Assembly (NCBI GenBank): GCA_000827265.1
Contig: KN834750.1
Location: 1,527,297-1,591,296 of the forward strand
Origin: Collybiopsis luxurians FD-317 M1
Taxonomy: Eukaryota > Basidiomycota > Agaricomycetes > Agaricales > Omphalotaceae
DNA: 64,000 nucleotides
Direction: 5' to 3'
Below the pieces are notes generated by a model. It had not been told where the DNA came from. It worked only from the letters and a program-made list of their open reading frames with translations, and ran no database searches. A program made the translations under genes and the position numbers. This document shows, piece by piece, positions 1 to 10,291 of this stretch; position 1 is the stretch's first letter; each line of letters begins with the position of its first letter.

Positions 1-146
1 CGTGATTGAGGGTGTTCAGACCCTTCTAGGTGGACTTCATACTGAGACGGTGATTGCGATTGCTGATCTTCTATTACCCGCCATTTTGGTTGTTTTTCTA
101 GTTCAGATGGAGGATCTATGGCTGTAGATGAAAGAGAAGAAGACAT
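1..146 (-). CDS. 5' end of an unidentified protein (cut by window edge)
   Basis: From the ATG at 146 reading leftward there are 48 complete codons without a stop up to the window edge. The peptide begins MSSSLSSTAIDPPSELEKQP and is polar, rich in Ser, Gln and Pro, with no signal peptide or membrane segment. Such a start would fit the cytosolic N-terminal tail of a transporter or a soluble regulatory protein, but no domain is visible, so no function is assigned. It is divergent to the DUF952 gene, leaving a 145-bp shared upstream region. Confidence 0.45.
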   Translation of the reverse strand, partial: MSSSLSSTAIDPPSELEKQPKWRVIEDQQSQSPSQYEVHLEGSEHPQS

Positions 147-291
147 GAGGTCACGGAGACGTCAGGTAGCGTGAAAAACATTGGCGGGTGAGATTTCTGA
201 CTAAAATGGAAGGGTGTCCTATATTTGGGAGTAAGCGCCCACAGCTAGTCAGATATGACATGACGGGCGTCTAGTACCTCAGCGCTGTCTA

Positions 292-726
292 ATGACTACT
301 CCTTCCGCGCAGAAACCAAGTTACGTTTACAAACTAATTCCACCTTCTTCGCCTGTCCCTCTCGATGCCCTAGATTTACCGCTCCGCTTGCCTGTCAGCA
401 AGCTTGATCAAAAATCTGGCTTTATCCATTTATCGACCTCTGTGCAGATACCCAATACTCTTAAATGGTTCTTCGCCGAGGATAAAACTGTTTATGTGTT
501 GAGACTTCCTTATGATCAACTGGAAGATGCCAAGTTGATTAGATGGGAGGATCCCAAAGCAGAAGTTTGCGGTCCTCGTGGGGGAGAAGGAATGTTCCCT
601 CATTTGTATAATGAGCTCAAGCTGGGACGGGAAGAGGTTGACGCTGTTAAAGTATTGGAGCAGACCGATGGAAATTGGGATAAATCCATTGAAAATGCTA
701 TCAAAGACAGATGGTTGGTATATTGA
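292..726 (+). CDS. DUF952 family protein
   Basis: Intronless 144-residue protein. The arrangement is that of DUF952: an N-terminal YVYKLIP strand, the GFIHLS motif at about residues 43-48 (K-SGFIHLST), a central V-Y-VLRL strand at about 67-71, and a GPRGGEGMFPHLYNEL block at about 94-109 with the conserved His-Leu-Tyr. DUF952 proteins are small and widespread in bacteria and fungi. Their fold resembles ADP-ribosyltransferase-like domains, but their biochemical role is not established. The length is close to the family norm, so the ORF looks complete. Its stop is only 42 bp from the stop of the convergent secreted-protein gene on the other strand. Confidence 0.85.
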   Translation: MTTPSAQKPSYVYKLIPPSSPVPLDALDLPLRLPVSKLDQKSGFIHLSTSVQIPNTLKWFFAEDKTVYVLRLPYDQLEDAKLIRWEDPKAEVCGPRGGEGMFPHLYNELKLGREEVDAVKVLEQTDGNWDKSIENAIKDRWLVY

Positions 727-768
727 AATGTAAGTCCGGAACCTCAGACCCAGATGGTACCACTGTAC

Positions 769-1736
769 TTATGCAATCGTAACCGTCAGAAGCGTCACAA
801 TACCGTCTGTGGCGATTCCATCCTCGATTCCGGTGCTGCCCGGTTGTATCATTCCAGTGATATTCTGTCCGACTGTCTTATAGGTTGTTCCACCGAAAGA
901 TGTGGTTCCTCCGTTGTTAATAGCAGCTGCGGTGAAGAGATCTCTACCCGTATCGTACCCGTCCGGGGCGGTCGTATGTCCCTCCGTCACATTTTCTTCT
1001 GTGGATACCCTGCAAGCCGAACAATCGACATTGTGAGTATGGCACATGCAATGTCACTGTGCAACTTACGCTAAGAACATAGCCCCCGTCGGGTGTTCCG
1101 TCCCATTTTGAATAAACACTCTGCGGTTTGGGTCAGATCTAGCTTTTTTCGCAAACCATCTTAGACTAACCTAAAGTGATTTCCGCCTCAAATTTAATGT
1201 CAGCCTGGCGAAATTTCTCGCTTTAATCGAACTCACCAATCAGGCTCTCTAAACACGTCCCCAGGGTTGCATCGCCATAATCTTGCCTTAACTCGATTGT
1301 CTGGTTAACCCAGCCATTTCCGTCTCCTAAATTGGCTGATTGGGGTGCGCCAGAGTGGATACCCAGGCATTCGGTGGAGCTAAACCAAATAAGAAAATGG
1401 TAACTTGATATCGAGGTAGGTTAAGAACCTACAATCCGATTGCTTTTGCAAAGTTTATTATTCCATCTTCTGTGAGCACTTGAGGAGAAGACCGCGCGGA
1501 AATGATGACCTGTGAAATGTTCAAAGGTAAGTTCATTGCACGTAGAGATGGCGACTTGCGTTCAAAGGTTCCCCGAGAACTCCTGGGACTTGGTCAAGCA
1601 TACTGCCTCCATTCAGCAGCGGGTTGAAGAAATCCGCATCAGTTGCCTGTCGAGGGAGAGCGGCAGGAAGCCTGTGAGAGATTACGAAAGGGAGGATGGT
1701 AACGAAAGATAGTGCGCAGGTGAAGGACGAGAACAT
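769..1736 (-). CDS. small secreted protein, agaric family (five exons)
   Basis: Exon 1 (1736-1560) encodes a signal peptide (MFSSFTCALSFVTILPFVIS) followed by a LPRQ-type propeptide end and the motif NPLLNGGSMLDQVPG. Exons 2 (1509-1433) and 3 (1379-1237) encode a stretch with STECLGIHSG and DGNGWVNQTIELRQDYGD. The last exons (about 1150-1070 and 1009-769) encode NGTEHPTGAMFLA and VSTEENVTEGHTTAPDGYD, ending TVTIA. I recognise this as a secreted protein family common in Agaricomycetes; its function is unknown. The first intron uses a GC donor. The join between exons 3 and 4 does not keep frame with a strong acceptor (only weak AG sites near 1151 or 1125 do), so that boundary is uncertain or the allele is damaged. 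A TATA element lies about 92 bp upstream. Confidence 0.75.
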
Positions 1737-2635
1737 TGTGAAAGAAAGGAGAGGTTAGCCTGTTGAAGGAAAAGGAAGGGATGTCGCGAAGCACAAATTC
1801 CCGGAATCACAGGAGGAAACCCTTGGGATATTTATACCGAAAGCCAGAATATATCAGAAAGAGTGGCGGAAATTACTTTCGATTCTACCACTGGTCGAGA
1901 GACTTTGAGTTGAATCACCATGTGCTTTAATCTGAACGTGAAATTGCATCAAAAATTCGACTGAACCTGTCCATACGGGTATCATGATGGAAGTGCATAG
2001 CAGTCGACATTATTTGTCCTATAGTTTGGGTGTATGGCATTGTAGGTTGTATGCTACTCCCGCAAGCGGTTAGGGCATTTTCCAAAAATAAAAAACCATA
2101 GTGGACTTGGTCACTTCGCGTCGAGAAACTTAAGCGCCGGGAAACGCCGATCGCGTCTTTGGCAAAATTTGATTCCGAGTCAACTCTGACCATTGCATTG
2201 ACCTTGGACAGTTGCCTTTGATTCTGTATTGTTAGCGCAATAATCTGGACAGCCCGGTGATCTCTAGAAGAAACCGCACTGCTACGGTTTGCGCAGCTCA
2301 GCGAAGAAGGTCGTTCGTGGGATATAAAGCAAATGGTCAACTCAGACGCCCACATCGCCGTATTCATCAGTGTGACCGCTGGAAACTGACTTGCAACGTT
2401 GTTCAGAGCCTTTCACTCTGGCCTCCACGATACAGATCCCTACGATCTCTCTCAACCAGGTACTTTCCTGTACAAGCTTCCAATTGTTCGGATACAAGAG
2501 CTGTTGTACGGTTTCTTGTGTTTTATGCTGGGACTTTCCTTGTTCTGACTGTGTTACCTTGATTTTTCCCTTTTGTGAGTTTCCCTTTCAGGGCCTGTTA
2601 AAAAGTACTTTTTTCTGAATTTTTGTTCAAAGATA
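1737..2635. other. intergenic region between divergent genes
   Basis: About 900 bp separate the divergent secreted-protein gene and the Ser/Pro-rich gene. Apart from the TATA element near 1830 and a CT/TTTT-rich stretch before 2636, I see nothing specific. A 146-codon open stretch on the minus strand (2367-1927) has no recognisable domain and unremarkable composition and is not called a gene. Confidence 0.5.
1828..1836 (-). promoter_or_regulatory. TATA box of secreted-protein gene
   Basis: On the minus strand the sequence reads TATAAATAT, about 92 bp before the ATG at 1736. The position and match to TATAWAW are as expected for a strongly expressed fungal secreted-protein gene. Confidence 0.55.
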
Positions 2636-5600
2636 ATGTCCTCCAATTCTTATCCTCAACCTTATCCTGGAGCACCCCCAATACCTCAAGGGTACAATGT
2701 AAACCCTACACAGTGGAATGCAGGTGTCTGGCAGCGAAATCCCCATTTTAATTGGAACCAAAGTGCTGCACAAGCTCCTCAGGCATCTTGGGTCCCCGGT
2801 CAAGCATGGAGTCAATCTCAGCAGCAACAGCAACAGCAGCAGAGCTATAATCCCTACAAACGCGTCGTTAATCCCCCCAGTGCCCAATATCTTGCCCAGA
2901 AGCTGAGCGACAATCCGCTAGGCTTGACGAATATGATTCCTAGGTGCCGTCACTTTGTTATTTTCTCCGCAACCTCATTCTGATTTTGTCATACCCTTAG
3001 AGAAGAACTTTACGGTCCCGGCGTTGACGGTGCTCCTCCAGAAACACCTTGGATATGGGCTCCGAGAAACTTGGACGATGAAGATTCTCCAGATCGACCA
3101 AATAACTTGAGGCAATCTTCCGAGCCTCCACTCCCGCCACCATCTACACAATCATATCCCCTTTCTCGACATGCTTCTGAACCTCCACCAGACAATCAAG
3201 GTGCCCCTGCTCCTCTCGCGAGACCGAAGAAGTACGCTGTATCGGCTTCGGTGCAAGCTGCTGCCGCGAGCAGAACCTCCCAACCTCCCCCTCCTCAGCC
3301 TCCTCCCACTAGCTCTGCCTCCGCGTATGCTTCGAGTCGAGCAGCTGCGGCAGCCAGTGCTTCATCTGGTAATGCTCTGACAAACGCCGTTATGTCCCCG
3401 CCACGAGCTCTGCGAACAACGTTCTCTACTCGAATTGTCCGGACTCCTGACCACTATCGAGCCAGTCATGCCGATAATCCATCTCAATCTCCTCCCAACT
3501 CGTCTTTGACCCGAAGTGCTACTATGCCCTCTGTAACATCCGCTATGAATCAAATGTCTGTTTCAAGCAGTACCGCTAGTCAGAGTCAAACGACCCCATC
3601 TCGCTCTCAATCGACTAGTCAGGCCACTCGCCGCTCTACGTCAGCCTCAGCGTCAACGTCAGGCGGCCCCAAAACAGATGTAGACACAGGATCGGGGAAC
3701 ATCACAAATGCTGCAATGTTTGTAGATGAGCCAGGAACCCTGCTCAGTCCTTTGGTAATGGAAACCCCCATGCCTTCTTCGACGAAACCTCTCGGACGAC
3801 ATCATACTGAACCATCATTGTCTGCGATACCAGAATCTTCTGAACGGCATCGGTCCCATCACCATCACCACCACCATAAACACCGCTCAGCTTCTCGGAA
3901 TGACTCCAGTAGTGGCAGTACTCCGTCAAAATCGAAAACTCCGACACCTGCTGCAGCGCCGGAGAGTGGCAGTACGAGCTATTTTTCTTCATCGAGGAGT
4001 ACTAGGGCCGGAACTGCGACGTCCTCTGCATCTGCATCTGCGGCTGCGGCAGCCAAGTACATGACCCCTCCCAACAGTGCCAACAATAGTGTCGACATGC
4101 CTGCCGCCAGCCTTTCCGCTTTCGGTAATCGACCACCCAATCCTCTCCCTACACCACCGAGAGCGTTTGATATGAACCCGTCCTACTCGAGAGCGAATAT
4201 GTACTCTCCTCCTAATTCTGCTGGTGCAACACCCTCGAAAGGTGTCGGCTCTTCGTCCACGACGATAACGTATACCTCTCCGCCAGCATCTGCACCTGCG
4301 CACGGAAGCTTCATGACCAACTACGGCATAATACCTGCTCCCTCATCGAATTCATCTTCGTCTACGATTACTCCTACAAGGACAAGTACCGGTATAAGTA
4401 GTGCTAGTGCCAGTGCAGCTGCATCTGCATCTGCTCAAACATCTTCGCGCTCTCGTTCCCATACTCATTCCAGTACACCTGACCGCCGCGAAAGGGAGTC
4501 TCCTCGTTCTCGAGATGGTGGTCAGGTAGAGAGGTCTTATTCCTCTCGCGAACCCTCTCGTTCCCGAGAGCCTTCCAGTTCGCGTCACGGCACCCATTCT
4601 AGAACTCAATCCCGAGAACCTTCTGCTTCTCGATATTCAAGCGATCGAAGCCGTCCAGCCAATTTTGCTCCAGATGGATTGCCTCCAGCAGCACCAACCC
4701 AGGAAAATGAAGCCCGCATCCTTTCAGATCTGTCTTCAAGATATACGATACATGGTGAACCACCCAAGACGCATCGTGGGAGGTACGAGAACAGGCATAG
4801 CAGTAGCTCCACCCCTGCTCCTGTTGCTGATGCGTCTGCACCTCCTGGCCATTTTGAACATTTCCCGCTTCCGACTCCCCCCGAAAGTTATTTCGAGCAG
4901 AAACGACGAGAGGCGGCGCAGGAGAGGGAGCAGCAGCAGCAGCAGCAGCAACAACCTCCTGCTCCTGCTCCTGCTCCCCAACAATCAACATATTACCGCC
5001 ATTCGACATCGTCGTATCAAACGCCCAAAACTTCGCCTTATTCCAGTACCGATCCTTCACCTCGTAAATCACCTTCATATCCACAACAGAGACAGTATTC
5101 GAACGGTCCGTCCCCTCAGACTCACTCCCGGTCCGCATCTCGGCACACCTCTCCTTACCCGTCACCAAACGACGCTCCAATGCGGTCTCCTTACCCTTCC
5201 CCTTACTCTAACGCCTCATCTGCCCAGCCTTCGCCAAGGCCATCACCTACCAAGGCGTCCCATGCGTCTCGTTCATCTTATTCTTCATATCCCTCCACTG
5301 CTGGAGGTTCTACAACTGCAGCTGGTACGCGAGATCAACCGCGTCGGAAAGGATTTTGGAACTCTCGCGGTGACCACCTAACTGCAACGGGTTTCATTGT
5401 GTATGCTCCAGCGGACAAGGCGAATCCGCCAGAGCTGGCAAATTATCCTGGGCAATGGAGCGGGTACATGGATGAGAATGGAAACATTGCAAAGTTCGAA
5501 GTGGGAAGGACGGAACTGCCTGAGAGTTTACCAAAGTATGGAATGCCTCCAGAGAGGCCTTACGACAGTGTAAGTGTTTTGAGAAATATTTTTTGCTTGT

Positions 5601-5644
5601 TAGCTTACTGTATTATTCAGTTTATCCATTACGTCAAAAGTTAA
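2636..5644 (+). CDS. Ser/Pro/Ala-rich low-complexity protein (three exons)
   Basis: Exons 2636-2943, 3001-5569 and 5621-5644 give 966 residues. The N-terminus (about 1-110) is Pro/Gln/Tyr-rich with a poly-Gln run, then a conserved-looking segment ELYGPGVDGAPPETPWIWAP at about 105-124. The middle 650 residues are Ser/Pro/Ala/Arg-rich with a run of seven His codons near 3856-3879, several SR-type dipeptides and a second poly-Gln tract near 4930. The last 80 residues are ordered-looking (FWNSRGDHLTATGFIVYAP, QWSGYMDENG, FEVGRTELPESLPKYGMPPE) and are probably the only folded domain. I know no function; proteins of this type are fungus-specific. Both introns are canonical GT-AG; the last is 51 nt, in frame and stop-free. 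Upstream neighbours give no functional hint. Confidence 0.75.
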
Positions 5645-6090
5645 TGAGAATTTCACGAGCTGTGATGTCGGAGAATATATTATACTTGTCTACGCTAAAG
5701 ACTAAACGACTACAACTACGCCTACTTGACCTTTTTCTTCATGATCAATGACTGGTTTCTTGCCGCCCACGTTCTACGCCTACTCTATTATAGTATATCT
5801 TTTATAGTCTCCAATCTTACCTTCATTTATGCGTCTACTCTGACCAACACCAAGCTTGTTCGTATTTAATTGTCACTTGTGTATCAAAGTAGGTATACCA
5901 CGTAATACTGTACGTTTGGATTTTGTAGTCAGACTACTTATTCGTTTACAGTTCGAGTACTTATTATAATGGGCTTTTCGTTTGTATCTCTAACTACATT
6001 TTGGAACCTGGAGTTGAAAATTCCTATAAAGAGAACGAGCGCCTATTGCTAGATCGGCAAATTTTTTGTTCTTCATCTCTTCCCAACTCG
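5645..6090. other. intergenic region upstream of PWP2
   Basis: AT-rich 3' flank of the preceding gene and the promoter of PWP2. No coding sequence, repeat or recognisable site was found. Confidence 0.5.
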
Positions 6091-9000
6091 ATGAAAGCTA
6101 ATTTCAAGGTGTCTACATTCAAATCTCAAATGAGCCAATATCTCAATGATTATCCTTAGTTTTCAAACATCTGTGGAACAGTATACCGTCAAGGCAATGT
6201 CCTCTTCACCGCTGATGGAAATTCATTGCTGAGTCCTGTCGGTAACAGGGTGTCAGTGTTCGATTTGGTCAAGTAAGTTTCTTATCATCAGAAAGCGTGC
6301 AAATATAAATGTCCTCAAAGTAACAAGTCGTTTACATTTGGTTTCGAGAATCGCAAAAACATTGCACGAATAGAACTCAGTCCAGATGGAAATGTCTTGA
6401 TTAGTGTCGATGAAGGTGCGCAAATTGTCTATCAAGCATTCTCCGTACTCACATTGAGAACAGATGGGCGTGCTTTACTCGTCAGCTACAAGCGCGGCGT
6501 CGTACTTCACCACTTTAACTTCAAAAAACCAGTCAAAGATATATCGTTCTCTCCTGACGGAAAGCAAGTCTAAGTCGCGTTCATGTCCAGTCCACCTTCT
6601 CAACCTTGTCCTTCAGATACATTGCAGTGACCCACGGGTCTCATATTCAAGTATGGCAGACTCCTAATCACTTGGCTCGTGAATTCGCCCCGTTCGTGCT
6701 CCATAGAACCTACACTGGACATATGGACGATGTTCTGAGCGTTCATTGGGCCAATGATTCCCAGTATGTAGTTTTTCGTGTTCTTTGCATTGGTTCAAAC
6801 CAATTTGCAGGTGTTTCATCACGACCTCTCGAGATATGACTGCGCGCTTGTTCACACTCCATCCTGTGGAGGGTTACAGACCAAAAACGTTTGCTGGTCA
6901 CAGAGATGCTGTTCTTGGCGCATTCTTTTCAGCCGACGGTAATACTGTACGTGATTTATCCGCTATGGAATTTCATTTCTCAACGCACGCCCAGATATAT
7001 ACCGTCAGTCGAGACGGCGCAGTGTTCATCTGGAAAGGCAAAGCCGAACCTGATTCAGGGTCAGAATCTGAAGAGGCCGAGGGGGAACCTATCGCATCAA
7101 CTTCGAACGCAGCTTCCTCTCTGTCACACAAGATTATTCATACTCGGTGGGGTGTACATAAGCGCCACTACTTCAATGTTCCCGGAAATAATGTTACCAC
7201 TTCTTCTCGACCCGCAAAAGTCATTACTACTGCTTTCCATGCTCCTTCATCTCTTCTTGTCGTCGGCTTCAGCACGGGCATTTTTGGTCTTTGGGAGATG
7301 CCCGCTTTCACTAATCTCCACACACTTTCTATATCTCAGGAAAGTATATCCTCGCTTGCTGTATCTCCTTCCGGCGAATGGCTAGCTTTCGGGGCTTCTC
7401 ATCTTGGACAGCTGCTGGTATGGGAATGGCAGAGCGAATCGTATATCCTTAAACAACAGGGCCATTTTCTAGACTTGAACACCTTGGCTTACGCTCCAGA
7501 TGGTCAAATTATTGCTACCGGTGGAGACGACGGCAAAATCAAAATTTGGTCGACACAGTCATCATTTTGCTTTGTCACCTTTTCCGAACACTCTGCCCCC
7601 GTAACTGGAATCGCATTTGCTCGATACGGAACCAATGTATTGTTCAGTGCTAGCCTGGATGGTACAGTACGAGCTTACGATCTCGTCCGATATCGAAATT
7701 TTCGCACCTTTACCTCTCCCTCTCCTGTGCAATTTACTTGCATCGCAGTTGACCCGAGTGGAGAAGTCGTCGCGGCTGGAAGCACAGACACGTTCGAGAT
7801 TTTCGTCTGGAGTGTTCAAACTGGCAAGCTTCTCGATGTACTGACGGGGCACGAAGCACCTGTTAGCACATTGGAGTTTTGCCCTGAAGGAACGAATCAG
7901 CTGGCGAGTGGATCCTGGGATCGAACTGTTAGGGTGTGGAACGTCTTTGGACGATCTCGTGCCTCCGAGCCGTTCACTCTCAGCTCAGATGTTCTTGCTC
8001 TAGCGTGGAGACCCGATGGCAAAGAGATGGCTGTAAGCACCCTTGACGGCCAAATAACCTTTTTTGACGTCGCGCAAAGCAAACAAACCAACGTCATCAA
8101 CGGCAGAAATGATATATCCGGTGGTCGACTAGCTGACTCGCGCACTTCGGCAGCAAATAGTACGGCGGGGAAGAGCTTTAACAGTCTGACGTATACGGCC
8201 GATGGAAGATGCATACTTGCGGGTGGGAACAGCAAGTACGTTGTCCTGTACGATGTACGTGAAGGCGAGGGAGTCCTTTTGCGCAAGTTTACGATATCGG
8301 AAAACTTGAGTCTGGATGGCACGCAAGAGTTCCTGGACTCTCGACGAGTAAATGAGGCGGGAGTCAATATAGACTCGTTGATGATCCAGGATGAGGATGA
8401 GGAGGAGAGAAGGACTGAGACTTTACCGGGTGCTCAGAGGGGAGATATGAGTATACGGAAGTATAGACAGGAAGCTCGTACGAAATGCGTCCGATTTTCA
8501 CCTACAGGGCGTGCATGGGCCGGTGCCTCGACTGAAGGTCTCCTCATCTACTCCCTCGACGCCTCCCACACTAACTCTGCCAATTTTGACCCATTCGATC
8601 TCTCCCTCGACCTTACCCCCGAGTCGATCCTCTCCACTCTTGAATCAAGGTCCTATCTCCCTGCGCTTATCATGGCCTTTCGGCTGAATGAACAAGCCCT
8701 AATTCAAAAAGTGTTTGAGGGAGTCCCGAGGGGAGATATAAAGCTAATTGTGAGACAGTTGCCGGTGATGTACCTCGCGCCGCTGTTGAGGTTTGTTGGA
8801 ACACACTTGAAGAAGACGCCGCATGTGGAGTTTGGTTTGCTTTGGATAAATGCTCTGTTGATGACACACGGGAGGATCTTGAAGGCAGGAGGAGTAGGAG
8901 GCGGAGATTTGCCGAGTGTTCTCAGGGTAGTGAAGGCGGCGTTGAGTGAGTGTGAAGAGACTATTTCGAGATTGTGAGTTCGGTTATTTTCTTTCTTGTA

Positions 9001-9132
9001 AATTTGGAACATTCATGGTATTTTATGGAATACAGATGTGACGAAAATATGTCTAGTCTATCTTATGTCGTTGACCAGAGTAGGCTAGCTCGCCAGCGGG
9101 GGCAAGACGGTGATATGGAGATGGGAGATTGA
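6091..9132 (+). CDS. PWP2: PWP2/UTP1, WD40 subunit of the U3 snoRNP (SSU processome)
   Basis: Eight exons (6091-6108, 6160-6272, 6321-6415, 6464-6563, 6617-6763, 6811-6946, 6995-8973, 9036-9132) give 894 residues, the usual length of Pwp2. The N-terminus MKANFKFSNICGTVYRQGN and the segment SPVGNRVSVFDLV are hallmarks of Pwp2. Two WD40 propellers follow (for example SFSPDGKYIAV, TGHMDDVLSVHW, ATGGDDGKIKIW, ASGSWDRTVRVW), an acidic loop (SGSESEEAEGE), and the C-terminal helical Utp12-type domain ending RGQDGDMEMGD. Pwp2 is part of the UTP-B subcomplex that binds the 5' ETS of pre-rRNA in the nucleolus and is essential for 18S rRNA maturation. Exon 1 is only 18 nt. The fourth intron has a GC donor (GCAAGT), required to keep the conserved DGKYIAV frame. 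The 48-nt intron at 6947-6994 is in frame and stop-free. Confidence 0.96.
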
Positions 9133-10291
9133 TTTAGAAATAGAGAGCGATCTCCATGCGGGTGTATAATGTCCTAACTCAAAAGTACGATCATACAGTT
9201 TATACTATTTCTGGTAAGTTGCTTAAGACAGGGTCAAAGCTGTTCATACCGAGCAATTAAATGAGCAGTTAAGTATCGCAGCCTCAATTATGTGAATCTG
9301 CTGGACCAACGAGAAAACCCACATACTTTTTGAACTATCCTGCTGAACTTTCGTTTTCGAAGTGATTCAATAGCTTTTACACAATGTCATGTCTGGCATC
9401 TTTCATTCAACACTTCACTTTCCGAGTCGAAACTTTCCCACCTGGCGGGTTTTCACGACAATCTTCTACTGTCCCGCAGCTTGAGCGAAGTCATCTTGGG
9501 AAAACTTTGGCAGAAATAGTCGCTTTCTCAGTCCTCACTCCGTCAGCTGATAGCATAAAGAACTCGCTTCGGATACTAAAAGTCTTGTGGACGACATAAA
9601 CCCCTCATGGCCCCCTAGTTACTCCAGGATAAGTACACTTTGTATATCACGGTAAGCCGATGTCCTCTGGGATTCGTGAGTAAAAGATCGTTGACATTCT
9701 GGTCCGATGCATAAGGGAATTTTCAGTTACTAACCCCTGCGCCACATCGAAAGAGTGCATTGTGGAGGCAAATCTCATTAAAACATATGGGCTAATAGTA
9801 GACGTTTCCGATACGACCGTGTTTACAATGAATTCAAGATTTTGAACACTGTCTCGCACTAAATCCAGGACGGTGACTTTCAAGTTCAGGTATGCAGTTA
9901 ATTCAATGACAGCTTCCGTCGTCATCCCGTTGTGCAAGCATGAAGACCACCCCCGCTCATGGGCTTGGTGCAGTCCAGATATCAGCTTCTGTCGCGCGCG
10001 ATGATCATCGTTCAAATCGTCATCAAGGCTTCATCTCACGCGTGGGGTACTATGCCACTGTTCGCTAGTGCAAATTTGTCCTTTCCTTTCTCGGACTAAT
10101 CATATTTCCTTACTGTAGGACAGTGTTACCAGGGTCAACGACTTGAACGACGCAAAATCCATAATGCTTATCGTCAAGCGTCCAGTCCAGTCACAGGAAT
10201 TTTGATCGCATCTAGCTCGCCCGCATCGGTATTATAAAAGGAACACGGAAAGTTTGTTTCACGTCTATTTCCGCTCCCAGTTGATTTCGTC
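9133..10291. other. gene-poor region
   Basis: About 1.16 kb with only short open stretches (71 and 122 codons) lacking domain signatures. The last 60 bp carry the TATA element of the P450 gene. No repeats were noticed. Confidence 0.5.
10232..10239 (+). promoter_or_regulatory. TATA box of P450 gene
   Basis: TTATAAAA lies 53-60 bp before the ATG at 10292, a normal spacing for a fungal core promoter. Confidence 0.6.

Noticed and set aside
1927..2367. 146-codon open frame, minus strand
   Set aside because: No domain, no signal peptide, no splice signals; lies in a shared promoter region.
9647..10015. 122-codon open frame, minus strand, upstream of the P450
   Set aside because: No domain and no neighbouring exon; AT/GC features do not differ from intergenic DNA.
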